Of a stretch of 64,000 nt of DNA, positions 34,226 through 43,541 are shown one piece after another (within the stretch, counting starts at the first letter, position 1; the number at the start of each line of letters is the position of its first letter). The translations under genes were made by a program, and so were the position numbers. This stretch comes from a candidate division KSB1 bacterium (lineage in GTDB: Bacteria > Electryoneota > RPQS01), in NCBI GenBank assembly GCA_016214895.1, contig JACRMR010000002.1, forward strand, positions 188,001 to 252,000, in the 5' to 3' direction. Under the pieces are notes generated by a model. The model was not told where the DNA came from and did not search any database. It worked only from the letters and a program-made list of their open reading frames with translations.

Positions 34226-35219
34226 GCGGCTCAGCAATATGCAGAAGGCCGCGGTCCTGATGATCTCCATCGGAACCGAAGCCTCAGCCGCGATTTACAA
34301 GAATCTGCAAGACGACGAGATTGAGGATATCACGCGCGAAGTCGTGAATATCCGAAATATCGAGTCCGACTCCGTGCATGAGGTCATCGAGGAATTCTAC
34401 CAGATGATGAAGGTCCAGGACTTCGTCGCGGTGGGCGGCCTGGGCTACGCCGAAGAGGTCCTCGTCAAGTCACTGGGCGCTGAAAAGGCCCATGAAATCC
34501 TGCGCCGGGTCGAACGACTGATGAAAGTAAAGGGCTTCAACATCCTCAAGAATGTTGACGCCAATCAACTGCTGGCTTTCATCCAGAAGGAGCATCCGCA
34601 AACCATCGCCTTCGTCTTAACACAGTTGAGCCCGAATCAGGCCTCGACGATCCTGATGGACTTGCCGCCGGAATTGCAGTCCGAAGTGATGCTGCGATAC
34701 GCGACCATGGAGCGCGTCGCCCCCGAGACGATTTCGTCCGTCGAAGCCGTCCTCGAGTCGCGCATCGACTTCTCGCAGTCCACGAGCAAGCTCGGAGGCG
34801 TGCGCGCGGCCGCGGAAGTGCTGAACATGATCGGACAGTCCGCCGAACGAACGATTCTCTCCAAGATCAACGAACAGGCGCCGGAGCTGGCAACCTCCAT
34901 CAAGAACCTGATGTTCGTCTTCGAGGACATTGTGACCCTCGACGACCGCTCGATTCAGCGCGTGCTGAAAGAAGTTGACAACAAGGATCTCGCGCTGGCA
35001 CTCAAACACGTCAGCCCGGAAGTCAAGAAGCGCATCCTGGCGAATCTGTCCCAGCGCGCCTCTCAGATGATTACTGAGGAAATTGAATACATGGGCCCCG
35101 TTCGGTTGAAGGAAGTGGAAGTCGCGCAGCAGAAGGTCGTCGATGTCGTGCGGCAACTCGAGGAGTCCGGTCAAGTTGTTATCGTCGGCGGCGCGAAGGC
35201 CGAAGAGATGGTCGAATAG
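34200..35219 (+). CDS. fliG: Flagellar motor switch protein FliG
   Basis: C-ring protein that contacts FliF, FliM and the stator. 339 aa. N-terminal QKAAVLMISIGTEASAAIYKNL; middle-domain EHPQ motif in FIQKEHPQTIAFVLTQL; armadillo region RYATMERVAPETI; C-terminal torque helix with FVFEDIVTLDDRSIQRVLKEVDNKDLALALK and SEVKKRI-like SPEVKKRILANLSQRA with its charged residues. Starts inside the end of fliF. Confidence 0.96.
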   Translation: MTPKSSDTKRLSNMQKAAVLMISIGTEASAAIYKNLQDDEIEDITREVVNIRNIESDSVHEVIEEFYQMMKVQDFVAVGGLGYAEEVLVKSLGAEKAHEILRRVERLMKVKGFNILKNVDANQLLAFIQKEHPQTIAFVLTQLSPNQASTILMDLPPELQSEVMLRYATMERVAPETISSVEAVLESRIDFSQSTSKLGGVRAAAEVLNMIGQSAERTILSKINEQAPELATSIKNLMFVFEDIVTLDDRSIQRVLKEVDNKDLALALKHVSPEVKKRILANLSQRASQMITEEIEYMGPVRLKEVEVAQQKVVDVVRQLEESGQVVIVGGAKAEEMVE

Positions 35220-35228
35220 CCAAGCGAT

Positions 35229-35933
35229 ATGCCAAATCCTGTTATCATCCCCGCGGCAAAAGGCGCGCAGCTCAAGAAAGTACACTTCCCGTCGTTTGAG
35301 CGGAAGCCGGCAAACTACTTCAAGGATATCATCACCGACGAAGCCGTCGGCGCGCCGGCGGATGTTCCCCCCCAAGAGCTGCACGCCGCCATCAGCTCGG
35401 AAGTGGAACGCGAACGCCGAATAATGCGCGTGGCGGCGAAGCGCGACGCCGAGCAGCAGTTCAACGCCGGTGTGGCCGAAGGAAGGAATCACGCTGCCGC
35501 TGAGATCTCGGCGGCCGTGGAGTTGCTGAAACAGTATGCGCAAGTGCTGCTGGCGGAACGCGGCGAACTTCGGAAGGCCGCCGAGAAACATGCGGTTGAA
35601 CTGGCGGTTGAAATCGCCCGCGAAGTTATCGGGACTGAGCTCTCCATCCGTCCGCCCGCCGTTGCCGAGGCCGTCGAACACGCGCTGCGGAATGCGGCAG
35701 ATGCTTCCGCGGTCACCCTCCGCGTGAGCAAGGAAGACGTCGCGCTCCTGGATGACGCCGCGAAAAAATGGATTGGCGCGGCCGGCTTGCCAGCGCAGAT
35801 TGAACTGCGTGCCGACGCGACGCTGAGTCGCGGCGACTGCTACATCGATTCCGCCGCGGGTACGGTCGATGCGCGAATCGAAAGCCAACTGCTGCACCTG
35901 CGCGACGGCCTGTTGCGCGGTATCAAACCGTAG
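35229..35933 (+). CDS. fliH: Flagellar assembly protein FliH
   Basis: Peripheral stator of the FliI ATPase in the type III export apparatus. 234 aa. N-terminal 55 residues variable; central coiled coil (about 60-110, ERERRIMRVAAKRDAEQQF); C-terminal V-ATPase-E-like domain with AVELAVEIAREVIGTEL and LSRGDCYIDSAAGTVDARIESQL. Sits between fliG and fliI as usual. Confidence 0.9.
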   Translation: MPNPVIIPAAKGAQLKKVHFPSFERKPANYFKDIITDEAVGAPADVPPQELHAAISSEVERERRIMRVAAKRDAEQQFNAGVAEGRNHAAAEISAAVELLKQYAQVLLAERGELRKAAEKHAVELAVEIAREVIGTELSIRPPAVAEAVEHALRNAADASAVTLRVSKEDVALLDDAAKKWIGAAGLPAQIELRADATLSRGDCYIDSAAGTVDARIESQLLHLRDGLLRGIKP

Positions 35934-35939
35934 CCGAAC

Positions 35940-37247
35940 ATGAACGAAGGGTTCGGCGCCAATCCGAAACTTGCGTCAATCTCGCGCTTTGCGCGCATGG
36001 GGCGCGTGGAGCGCGTGCGTGGCCTGATCATTGAATCCCAGGGGCCGCGGGCCGCGCATGGCGAGCTCTGCACGCTGGAGTCGGATGGCCGCAAGTGGCT
36101 GGCCGAAGTCGTGGGCTTCAATGGCACCACCACCATCTTGATGCCGCTGGAAGACGTTCAAGGACTGACGCCGCATGCCACGGTGAGAGCCACCGGCGAA
36201 CCGCTAACGGTGGCGCTCTCGCCGAGCCTGCGCGGCAGAGTATTGAACGGTTTGGGGTTACCGATGGACGGCGGTCCGGCGATTGCGGCGCACGAACGTC
36301 GCCCGTTGCTGAGCGAGCCGCCTCACCCGCTGCGGCGCAATCGCGTGACCAGTCCGTTGAGTGTCGGTGTCCGTGCAATCGACGGACTGTTGACGATCGG
36401 TCAGGGACAGCGTATTGGCATTTTCGCCGGGAGCGGCGTCGGCAAGAGCGTACTGCTTGGCATGATGGCACGGTACACGGAAGCCGATGTCGTCGTCGTG
36501 GGGCTGGTCGGCGAACGCGGCCGCGAAGTGCGCGAGTTCATTGAGAAGTATCTCGGTCCCGCGGGTTTGAAGAAGACCGTTGTCATCAGCGAAACTTCCG
36601 ATCGTTGGCCGATCCTGCGAATCAAGGCCGCATTGGTGGCGACCACCGTGGCCGAGTACTTTCGCGATCAAGGGCTCAAGGTGTTGTTCGTAATGGATAG
36701 CGTCACGCGGGTCGCACACGCCATGCGGGAAGTCGGTCTCTCACTGGGCGAACCCCCCGCGACACGCGGCTATCCGCCGACGGTATTCGCGACGCTGCCG
36801 AAACTGCTCGAACGCGCCGGCAACTCTGAAACGGGCAGCATCACCGGTATCTACACCGTCCTCGTTGACGGCGATGATCACAATGAGCCGGTGGCCGATA
36901 CCGTGCGGAGCATTCTCGACGGACATCTCGTGCTATCCCGGGGATTGGCCGCCAAGAACCAGTATCCGGCCATCGACGTATTGAAGAGCGTGAGTCGCGT
37001 GATGCCGGACATCGCACGGCCCGAGCAAATGTCCGCGACGCACAAACTGCGGGAGTGGCTGGCCGCCTACGCGGAAGTCGAGGACTTGATCGCCGTGGGG
37101 GCTTACGTCCGGGGCGGCAGCAAGATCACGGACGAATCGATCGACCGGATGCCGCGGATCATCGAATACTTGCGGCAACCACCCGACCAGCCGGCGGGCT
37201 ATGCGGCGAGTCTGGCGGCGCTGCAACAGCTCGCGAAGATCGGATGA
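35940..37247 (+). CDS. fliI: Flagellum-specific ATPase FliI
   Basis: F1-beta-like ATPase that energises export of rod, hook and filament subunits. 435 aa. N-terminal barrel, GLGLPMDGGP, P-loop AGSGVGKS at about 163-170, VVGLVGERGREVREF, TSDRWPILRIKAALVATTVAEYFRDQG, the Walker B VLFVMDSVTRVAHAMREVGL, LGEPPATRGYPPTVFATLPKLLERAG. Overlaps fliJ by an ATGA. Confidence 0.97.
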   Translation: MNEGFGANPKLASISRFARMGRVERVRGLIIESQGPRAAHGELCTLESDGRKWLAEVVGFNGTTTILMPLEDVQGLTPHATVRATGEPLTVALSPSLRGRVLNGLGLPMDGGPAIAAHERRPLLSEPPHPLRRNRVTSPLSVGVRAIDGLLTIGQGQRIGIFAGSGVGKSVLLGMMARYTEADVVVVGLVGERGREVREFIEKYLGPAGLKKTVVISETSDRWPILRIKAALVATTVAEYFRDQGLKVLFVMDSVTRVAHAMREVGLSLGEPPATRGYPPTVFATLPKLLERAGNSETGSITGIYTVLVDGDDHNEPVADTVRSILDGHLVLSRGLAAKNQYPAIDVLKSVSRVMPDIARPEQMSATHKLREWLAAYAEVEDLIAVGAYVRGGSKITDESIDRMPRIIEYLRQPPDQPAGYAASLAALQQLAKIG

Positions 37248-37687
37248 AGCCCTTCCGCTTTCGCCTACAGAAACTCCTGAGGCTGCGGGAGGCCCGCGAA
37301 GAGCAGCGCCTGTCAAAGTTCGGCGCGCAACAGCGGATCCTGGATTCGGAACGGACGAAATTGGGGCTGTTCGAGGGCGAAGCGCTGAATCAACTCCATG
37401 AGATGTCAGTCGTCGTTGCCCGGCCGTTTCGAGCCTGGATGCATGGCGCGAACGACAAATATCTTGGTCGCTTGCAGCGAGTCATCGACTTTCAGCGTGA
37501 CCAGACACGCCAGCAGGAGTTCAAAGTCGAGCAGTCGCGCCAAGAGTACTTGAAGGCGAAGCAAGAGACTGGCGCGCTGGAAAAGCTGCGTGAGCATCAG
37601 CTCGAAAATTGGCGAGTGGAAGAACGCTTGGATGAACAAAAGGTCCTGGACGATACCCGGGCTTTGCGCGAGCCGGGAGGTGAATAA
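37244..37687 (+). CDS. fliJ: Flagellar export chaperone FliJ
   Basis: 147 aa, nearly all coiled coil. The N-terminal MKPFRFRLQKLLRLREAREEQ matches the FliJ family opening. It links FliI to FlhA and recycles chaperones. Called by its start, coil content and position directly after fliI. Confidence 0.88.
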   Translation: MKPFRFRLQKLLRLREAREEQRLSKFGAQQRILDSERTKLGLFEGEALNQLHEMSVVVARPFRAWMHGANDKYLGRLQRVIDFQRDQTRQQEFKVEQSRQEYLKAKQETGALEKLREHQLENWRVEERLDEQKVLDDTRALREPGGE

Positions 37688-38362
37688 ATGTTTTCAAAAA
37701 CCAACTTGATCTACCTCGGAATGTTTCTCGCGGGTTTCGCCGTGATCAACACCGGTGTGTACTTCCTTTTGCACTCGACGCAGCCAAAGTCCGCGATCTT
37801 GCTGACAGAGGGCGGCCACGCCGACGGAGCGGACAGCCTGAAGCACGAGGCGCCACCGCCCGCGGGTGAGATGCCGGACCTCGAAGCCGAATCGATGCAC
37901 AGTGGCGAGCTCGCCGACGCGGGCAAGCCTGCGGCGTCGCCGCCATCACCGGAACGCCACCTCGCCGCAGTGGAGCCGAGTCAGCATTCCACGGCGAAGA
38001 CGCCCGTCCCGGTCGCACCGACGGAGACGAAGCAGGCCGAACCCAGCGTCGCGGAGACCATGACCGACTTGCAGTCCACGGAGACCGTGGAACCGGAAAT
38101 CGAGGACACGAGCGGCGCGAGTCAAGCGCTCGTGGAAGACCAGCAGAAACTTGCGAAATTGGCGAAATTGCTCGAATCCATGAAACCCGACGAAGCCGCC
38201 GCGATTGCCTCGGAACTCTCAACAGACGTGATTGTACAACTGGTTCTGCGAATGAAAGATCGTAATGCCGCGAAGATGATGGCCGCTCTGCCAGTAGATC
38301 TGGCCTCGCAAGTTGCCGATCTGATGAGCCAGGTGGCGACGCGGTCAAAGGCGGGAGAATGA
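37688..38362 (+). CDS. MotE-like protein (membrane anchor plus MgtE-N-type domain)
   Basis: 224 aa. One N-terminal membrane segment (about 7-29), a long acidic Pro/Ala/Ser linker (30-140), then a helical domain: LAKLLESMKPDEAAAIASELSTDVIVQLVLRMKDRNAAKMMAALPVDLASQVADLM. This is the MgtE-N-like repeat of MotE-type proteins, which in other bacteria act as periplasmic chaperones for the MotB stator subunit. Its place between fliJ and fliK is typical. No motA/motB genes are in the window. Starts directly after the fliJ stop. Confidence 0.8.
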   Translation: MFSKTNLIYLGMFLAGFAVINTGVYFLLHSTQPKSAILLTEGGHADGADSLKHEAPPPAGEMPDLEAESMHSGELADAGKPAASPPSPERHLAAVEPSQHSTAKTPVPVAPTETKQAEPSVAETMTDLQSTETVEPEIEDTSGASQALVEDQQKLAKLAKLLESMKPDEAAAIASELSTDVIVQLVLRMKDRNAAKMMAALPVDLASQVADLMSQVATRSKAGE

Positions 38363-41300
38363 AACTAATGCCCTGGCTCATCGCTTCGCGACCACCGGGT
38401 GTGCCCGGCGGCAGCGGCGTCGCATCCAAACTCCTGAAACGACTCGACGGGTCGTTTTCCGCGCTCTTGAAACGCCTGAGCGGACGCGTGGACGAGCCTG
38501 CGAGGTCCCGCGACGTCCAGTCAAATCCACTGTCCGACGTGGAGCCGAAGGTCAGGTTGACGTCCGGTCACGTGCCTTTAGCGTCGCCAATTGTCCGGTC
38601 GATCAGTGCGCAAGCTGCGCGCGATCATCACCCGCCGCGCGATCTCTCGTCGGCCGCACCCTCAGCCACGTCCGGCGAACCCGCGAACCGGGGCGAGCTC
38701 GACTCCGCTTTGTCTCAGAATGAGCCACCATCGCAATCGACGCATGGCCTATCGGGCTATGTCGCCGCTGTCGCAATTCCGAGCGCGTTCCAGACGACGG
38801 CCGCACCAACTGCTCATGCCGGTCAGTCAAGCTCCGATCGTGCCACAAGCCAGCGCACTATTATGCAAGTGGCGGGCGCGACCAGTCCGTCCGCAACCGT
38901 CGTGAGCGCGTCAGCCACGCCTCCGGCGCCGCACACTCGACCCGGTCCAGGCAAGGCGAGACAGACTCAGTCCACCGTGACGCGGATGTCGTCACCCACC
39001 GAGCAAATCACCGCCACTCGGGCGGACGCATCGGTGTCTTCACCGTCCGTAAATGGCAAGGAATCGCCGCGATTGACGCCGCAGGCTCCGCGTGTGTCGC
39101 CTTCGACCCCGCCGATCCCCATGTTACCCGCGAGCCAAAACACGACCATCGCCGCCGCAACGAATGAGGTCGGATCGAACTCCCCGAAACCTGTTGGCGT
39201 GCGCGCCGCGATCGGTGCAGAGCGCAAGCCCGGCGATTCCACAGTCGGCGGCGCTGGGGCACCGAAGCCGAGCCAGGTAGCGGCATCGATCACCACGCTC
39301 ACCGCGAATCCCGAACCCGCGGAACCGCCGACTCCTCGACAAAAATTCAGCGAGCCGGGTCCCGCATCTCCCGCTGCAAAACCACTTCCGAGTCGTGACG
39401 CGCCCGGCCCGCTCCCAACGAAGAGCGGAGGAGAGCGCGGTGGTGCGCCGATCCGCCCGGCTTCCACCGCTCCGACGCACAAGATCACCGTGTCCGATGC
39501 TGGGCCCGTTGTCGAAATCCGAAATTCAAGTGACGCGAACGTCAGCCGGACCTCGCCTGCGGCTCATGGCGCGAGCGCGAAGGAACAGTATCCGCCGCAG
39601 TCCTCAGCAGCGCTTGTTGTCGAGCGTCCCTCGCAGTTGCAGCCAGAGCATTCATCCCGTGAGCGCGTTTCGCCAGACTCACGATTGGCTGCTTCGACGG
39701 TCCAGAAAGCCGGAACTGAGCTCAAGCCGGACCGCGATTCGACGGACGTTGGAGTACTCGCCCGACTTCGCAGCGTATGGCAATTCCGACCCTTGGTGGC
39801 GCGATCGGACCGAGGCAGTGAGCGTGCCGGCCAAGTTCGTCCTGCGCAAACGGTGTCACCACCAGTTATTGCCCCGCGCTCAACTCATGTTCAGATCGCC
39901 GCGATCCAGAGTGGCATTCCTGTGCCAGCTTCTGCCCCTGCCGCCGGATGGCCCGGTGATTCCGCTGAGCCACCGCTTGTCGCTCGAGCGGAGAATCCGT
40001 CGCCCCAGCGTGAAACCGGCAGACGCGGCTCGGACGATCATCTCAAAGCAAGTTTCGGGAACGCTACCAAAATGCGAACCGAAGCACCTGAATCACGGCC
40101 CACGCCAAGCGCGACGCCGCGCCAACGCGCAGATGAGGCCGCGGAGAAGCCGGCATCTTCAGGCAAGCGCCTGATTGAGCGCGTGCGCGAGTCGATTGTG
40201 CGGATCATACCAGGTCGCACTGACAGTTCGACGGCGGGCAAAGCCGATGTGCAGGTGGTTCTCCCGCTTGAACCACACGTAATCAGCACACAGGTCGCGG
40301 TGTCGCCGCGCCGTGAAGCTCCCGTGGTCAGTCACGGAGCAACAAGCCAGCCGAACCCGTCAACGCGACAGGATTCGCTCAACCGTCAATCGGTAAGTCA
40401 TGAAGCCCACACCGAGCTACGCTCCGTGATTCCGTCAAGTCCGCCAGCCGCTGCACCAGTCGTATTCGAGTCGAAATTCGCCGCGTCACCGCAACCCGTT
40501 GCTGTTGACACGTCGCCTTACGCGAGACCGCTTCCGTCCGGACTCATCCCAGAGCGCCGCGGCGTCGCCGGCGAACCAACCGTTGCGCCTCCGATCCTGG
40601 CGCCGGCGCGTCGTGCGGAGAAACCGAACGCTGCGCAATCGACGGCCGTGAATTCGGGCGATCCTCGTATCCCGATACCGACTGGCGCCGGAGACTCCCC
40701 GATACCATCGCGTATCAACACGGATAAGCGAATCGAGGTCAACGCCAAGCCCTCTGAGCCGGCGCGCCAGAGCGGGAGTGCTGTTCCGCCAGCGAGCGTC
40801 GGCCACGCCACTCAACTCGCGCAATCGCATTTGGTCGAACCGCGCACCAGCTGGTCGCCACAAGTAACTCCGGCAAGGCACGATTCTGTTGCGTATGCAG
40901 AGCCCGCAACGCTCGCGCAGCCGAAGGCGGCAAGCAGTCCAGCGAAACCCATGGTTCCGACGGCACCTCAGGAATCGCCGCGAAATGCCGCTGCGACTCC
41001 CGCGGCATCGCCCGTAGCCGGGCGAAGCAAACCGGAGAAAGCGAGCGGTCCGCGAGAGCAGCAGACGGAGAAACCAGCTTCCGGCGTCGATGCGCAACGG
41101 ACCGAGCATTCGTCGGGGACCTTCGTACCGCGAGAGGCGGAATCACATGGGTATGGCCACGCCCCGCTGGCAGACGCGGACGGAGTAGCGCGGCGCTTGC
41201 CGTCTCCGGACGCGCCATCAGACGTCACCCCGCCAAGACAACGACCGACCGCATCCGACGCTCACCCCACGAGCGCGATGGGCCACTCGCGGGTTGCTGA

Positions 41301-42081
41301 CGCCACGGTCATGCCGAGCGCGGAACGAGCGGCTGCCCCTGATTCGATCTCGCACGCCGGGCCACCGCTCATGGTTGACCCTGAGCGGTTTGCGTCGCCC
41401 GACCCAAAAGATGCGGTCGTTCAGCACCTGATACCGCCCGGTGACCGGGCCACGGAGCGTCTCATTGATCGTCGGCCGGAGCCGTCATCGCAACCCGTTC
41501 CCGCGGATACGACACGAGAAACGTCAAGCCGTGTTGAGCAGCCGCAAGGCATGGCCGTCAGCGCCGCACCCGCGGCAACATCGCTGAAAGAAGTGCCGAG
41601 TTCCTCTGCTCAACCCACGGCTCTGAGCAATCGACAACTGCACGAACTGCAACTGCTCGCCGCAAGACTGGTGCAACAGGCCTCCATCCAAGTCGGCGAT
41701 ACGTCGCAGATCCGGTTTGATTGGACACACGACGAACTCGGTCCCTTGCGATTTTCTGTATCGACCGAGGACTCCAGAGTCCGAATTGATGTCTCGACTC
41801 CCCGACCGGAAGTCGCTGCGTTCCTCGAAGAGTCGCGTTCGGTGCTCGAGCGTATCGTCCTGGATCAGGGGTTGCGGATCGACCGCTTCGACGTGCGCGT
41901 GCACGACTCGGCCGGGCAGACCGCCGGCTTTGAACGGCGCGATCAACAGCTGCTGCACCAACAAGGCTCTCAAGATCGCGCGAATGGCTCCAACCAACTT
42001 GACAGTCAAGAAATACTGGACGCGACACCACCGGCGCCGGCCCGACGTCCGTGGGCGGATCACCGCGAATGGCTGGCTTAA
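38359..42081 (+). CDS. fliK: Very long flagellar hook-length control protein FliK
   Basis: 1240 aa, about three times the Salmonella protein (405 aa). Residues 1 to about 1090 are low-complexity, rich in P, S, A, T and charged residues, with no cysteine pattern or obvious repeats; this is the expected nature of the secreted ruler. The last 150 residues hold the folded switch domain: LHELQLLAARLVQQASIQVG, DELGPLRFSVSTEDSRVRIDV, AFLEESRSVLERIVLDQGLRIDRFDVRV. Length of the ruler part should set hook length. Starts in an ATGA overlap with the MotE-like gene. Confidence 0.85.
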   Translation: MKLMPWLIASRPPGVPGGSGVASKLLKRLDGSFSALLKRLSGRVDEPARSRDVQSNPLSDVEPKVRLTSGHVPLASPIVRSISAQAARDHHPPRDLSSAAPSATSGEPANRGELDSALSQNEPPSQSTHGLSGYVAAVAIPSAFQTTAAPTAHAGQSSSDRATSQRTIMQVAGATSPSATVVSASATPPAPHTRPGPGKARQTQSTVTRMSSPTEQITATRADASVSSPSVNGKESPRLTPQAPRVSPSTPPIPMLPASQNTTIAAATNEVGSNSPKPVGVRAAIGAERKPGDSTVGGAGAPKPSQVAASITTLTANPEPAEPPTPRQKFSEPGPASPAAKPLPSRDAPGPLPTKSGGERGGAPIRPASTAPTHKITVSDAGPVVEIRNSSDANVSRTSPAAHGASAKEQYPPQSSAALVVERPSQLQPEHSSRERVSPDSRLAASTVQKAGTELKPDRDSTDVGVLARLRSVWQFRPLVARSDRGSERAGQVRPAQTVSPPVIAPRSTHVQIAAIQSGIPVPASAPAAGWPGDSAEPPLVARAENPSPQRETGRRGSDDHLKASFGNATKMRTEAPESRPTPSATPRQRADEAAEKPASSGKRLIERVRESIVRIIPGRTDSSTAGKADVQVVLPLEPHVISTQVAVSPRREAPVVSHGATSQPNPSTRQDSLNRQSVSHEAHTELRSVIPSSPPAAAPVVFESKFAASPQPVAVDTSPYARPLPSGLIPERRGVAGEPTVAPPILAPARRAEKPNAAQSTAVNSGDPRIPIPTGAGDSPIPSRINTDKRIEVNAKPSEPARQSGSAVPPASVGHATQLAQSHLVEPRTSWSPQVTPARHDSVAYAEPATLAQPKAASSPAKPMVPTAPQESPRNAAATPAASPVAGRSKPEKASGPREQQTEKPASGVDAQRTEHSSGTFVPREAESHGYGHAPLADADGVARRLPSPDAPSDVTPPRQRPTASDAHPTSAMGHSRVADATVMPSAERAAAPDSISHAGPPLMVDPERFASPDPKDAVVQHLIPPGDRATERLIDRRPEPSSQPVPADTTRETSSRVEQPQGMAVSAAPAATSLKEVPSSSAQPTALSNRQLHELQLLAARLVQQASIQVGDTSQIRFDWTHDELGPLRFSVSTEDSRVRIDVSTPRPEVAAFLEESRSVLERIVLDQGLRIDRFDVRVHDSAGQTAGFERRDQQLLHQQGSQDRANGSNQLDSQEILDATPPAPARRPWADHREWLA

Positions 42082-42179
42082 GGCATTTCCTGCCCGCAAG
42101 GTGCGAAGCCTGCCGACCCGCAACCCTGATGAAGCCGTTAAGTTGAGTGTAATGCTGTGCTTAAAGAATAGCTCCCAAA

Positions 42180-42195
42180 TGGCTTGAGGTTTGCA
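42180..42195 (+). promoter_or_regulatory. Sigma-54-like promoter upstream of the zinc-ribbon gene and flgD
   Basis: TGGCTTG-AGGT-TTGCA, exact spacing, two mismatches in the CAC part of -24. Predicted start near 42206, only a few bases before ATG 42210. Upstream, TTAAG (42138-42142) and CTTAA (42160-42164) form an inverted repeat, and TTAAGTTGA (42138-42146) recurs before flgF. Confidence 0.5.
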
Positions 42196-42209
42196 AGAAT
42201 CCTGAACAG

Positions 42210-42434
42210 ATGAAGTACCCAAAAGCCAAGAACGGGCTCCGATGCACATGTGGATCCCGTGAGTTTGCAATCGCAGCCAAAACCCAGTCGGCCACCGGCC
42301 GCCCGGAATATCGGCTCTGCTGCAAGCAGTGTGGGACCACGATCAACGTGGACAAGTCAACGTTTGCGCTGTACCACTATCTGGAACAGCGCCATCCAAG
42401 TCCGGAGTTTCTCCAGCTGTTTGACCTGGGATAA
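42210..42434 (+). CDS. Small zinc-ribbon protein in the flagellar cluster
   Basis: 74 aa, not recognised as a named family. CTCGSREF (residues about 12-19) and LCCKQCGT (about 36-43) supply two cysteine knuckles of a rubredoxin/zinc-ribbon fold; the tail FALYHYLEQRHPSPEFLQLFDL is helical. Such ribbons bind nucleic acid or protein. It lies between the fliK and flgD genes, eight bases before flgD, right behind a sigma-54-like promoter, and lacks a ribosome site, so translation may start near the 5' end of the mRNA. A regulatory role in the hook stage is possible but unproven. Confidence 0.7.
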   Translation: MKYPKAKNGLRCTCGSREFAIAAKTQSATGRPEYRLCCKQCGTTINVDKSTFALYHYLEQRHPSPEFLQLFDLG

Positions 42435-42442
42435 TCGCTACC

Positions 42443-43138
42443 ATGCCAGTCTCCTCCGTCAATACTCAGACTACTACGCCGCCGACGGACATGATCTCGT
42501 CGCGCTCGCAGGCGCTTGACCAGGCGGACTTCCTGAAGATGCTTATGGCGCAGATGCAGCACCAGGACCCGTCCAGCCCCATGAGCAACGAGGAATTCGC
42601 CAGTCAGATGGCGCAGTTCTCGTCGCTGCAGGAACTGCAGGGCATCGGCTCGGCGCTTGACCAGTCGATTCAGGCGAATCTGCTGCTCGCGCAATCGTTT
42701 AACAACACGATGGCGACCAGCTTGATCGGCAAGATCGTCAAGGCCGACTCCAACACCGTGCAGGTGGACGGAAACAGTGACACAGAGTTGAACTATAAGC
42801 TCGGTGCCGCGGCAACGGACATCAAAATCGAAGTCCGCAATGCCGACGGCGAGGTTGTCAGGACGATTGAGTTGAATGCGCAAGAAGCCGGAAACCACAG
42901 TTTCACGTGGGACGGACTGAACGGCGACGGCAAGCCGGTGGTCTCCGGCGACTACACGTTCTCCGTCACGGCGCAGGGTGCTGACGACGTCACGGTCGAA
43001 ACCTCGACCTTCGTCCAAGGACTGATTACGAGTGTCAACTATGAAGACGGCACGGTGGTCCTGATGATGGGCGACCGCAAGATCCAACTCAGTCAAGTGC
43101 TCGAAGTCACCAACCCCGCGGGGAACGGAAACGGGTGA
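42443..43138 (+). CDS. flgD: Flagellar hook assembly (cap) protein FlgD
   Basis: Scaffold at the growing hook tip. 231 aa. LDQADFLKMLMAQMQHQDPSSPMSNEEFASQMAQFSSLQEL is the diagnostic N-terminal block; the C-terminal part has the Ig-like VRTIELNAQEAGNHSFTWDGLNGDGKPVVSGDYTF. Overlaps the next gene region at GTGA. Confidence 0.95.
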   Translation: MPVSSVNTQTTTPPTDMISSRSQALDQADFLKMLMAQMQHQDPSSPMSNEEFASQMAQFSSLQELQGIGSALDQSIQANLLLAQSFNNTMATSLIGKIVKADSNTVQVDGNSDTELNYKLGAAATDIKIEVRNADGEVVRTIELNAQEAGNHSFTWDGLNGDGKPVVSGDYTFSVTAQGADDVTVETSTFVQGLITSVNYEDGTVVLMMGDRKIQLSQVLEVTNPAGNGNG

Positions 43139-43140
43139 CC

Positions 43141-43536
43141 ATGAGCCTGAATGCGATTCACAAATTGCCCCCGCTGCCCGGGGCCGCCCGCATCGATCAA
43201 GCTCCGGCCGCCACGCCACCGCGCACCCGCGCGAGCGGCGGCGCGTTCGACACGATGCTCGAACGCGAAGTGCGCGGCTCGCAGCCAGTCAATTTCTCCG
43301 CGCATGCGCAGTCCCGGCTCGTCTCCCGGCAAATTCAACTAACGGATACCCAACTCGCCAGACTACAGAACGGAGTCGAGCAAGCCGCGCAAAAAGGCGC
43401 CAAGGACTCGCTGGTGATGCTGGACAATCTCGCGTTCATCGTCAACGTGCCGAACCGTAAGGTCGTCACCGCCCTCGACGGCGCGAATACGCAAGGAAAT
43501 GTGTTTACCCAAATCGATAGTGCAGTAATCGTCTAA
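43141..43536 (+). CDS. TIGR02530-type flagellar operon protein
   Basis: 131 aa from ATG 43141 (a GTG at 43135, overlapping the flgD stop, is also in frame). NFSAHAQSRLVSRQIQLTDTQLARLQNGVEQAAQKGAKDSLVMLDNLAFIVNVPNRKVVTAL is the family core. This family is found between flgD and flgE in many Firmicutes, spirochaetes and deep-branching bacteria; its exact job is unknown. Same position here. Confidence 0.85.
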   Translation: MSLNAIHKLPPLPGAARIDQAPAATPPRTRASGGAFDTMLEREVRGSQPVNFSAHAQSRLVSRQIQLTDTQLARLQNGVEQAAQKGAKDSLVMLDNLAFIVNVPNRKVVTALDGANTQGNVFTQIDSAVIV

Positions 43537-43541
43537 CCAAC

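Noticed and set aside
34617-35897. Long open frame on the minus strand opposite fliG/fliH (426 codons), and similar long antisense frames opposite aroC, aroB, uvrA and fliK
   Set aside because: They mirror well-identified genes, have biased antisense composition (His/Arg/Gln-rich), no ribosome sites and no family signature.
38359-41640. FliK variable region as a mis-assembled or frameshifted set of genes
   Set aside because: One open frame leads into a proper FliK C-terminal domain, and low-complexity Pro/Ser/Thr sequence is what the family ruler looks like.
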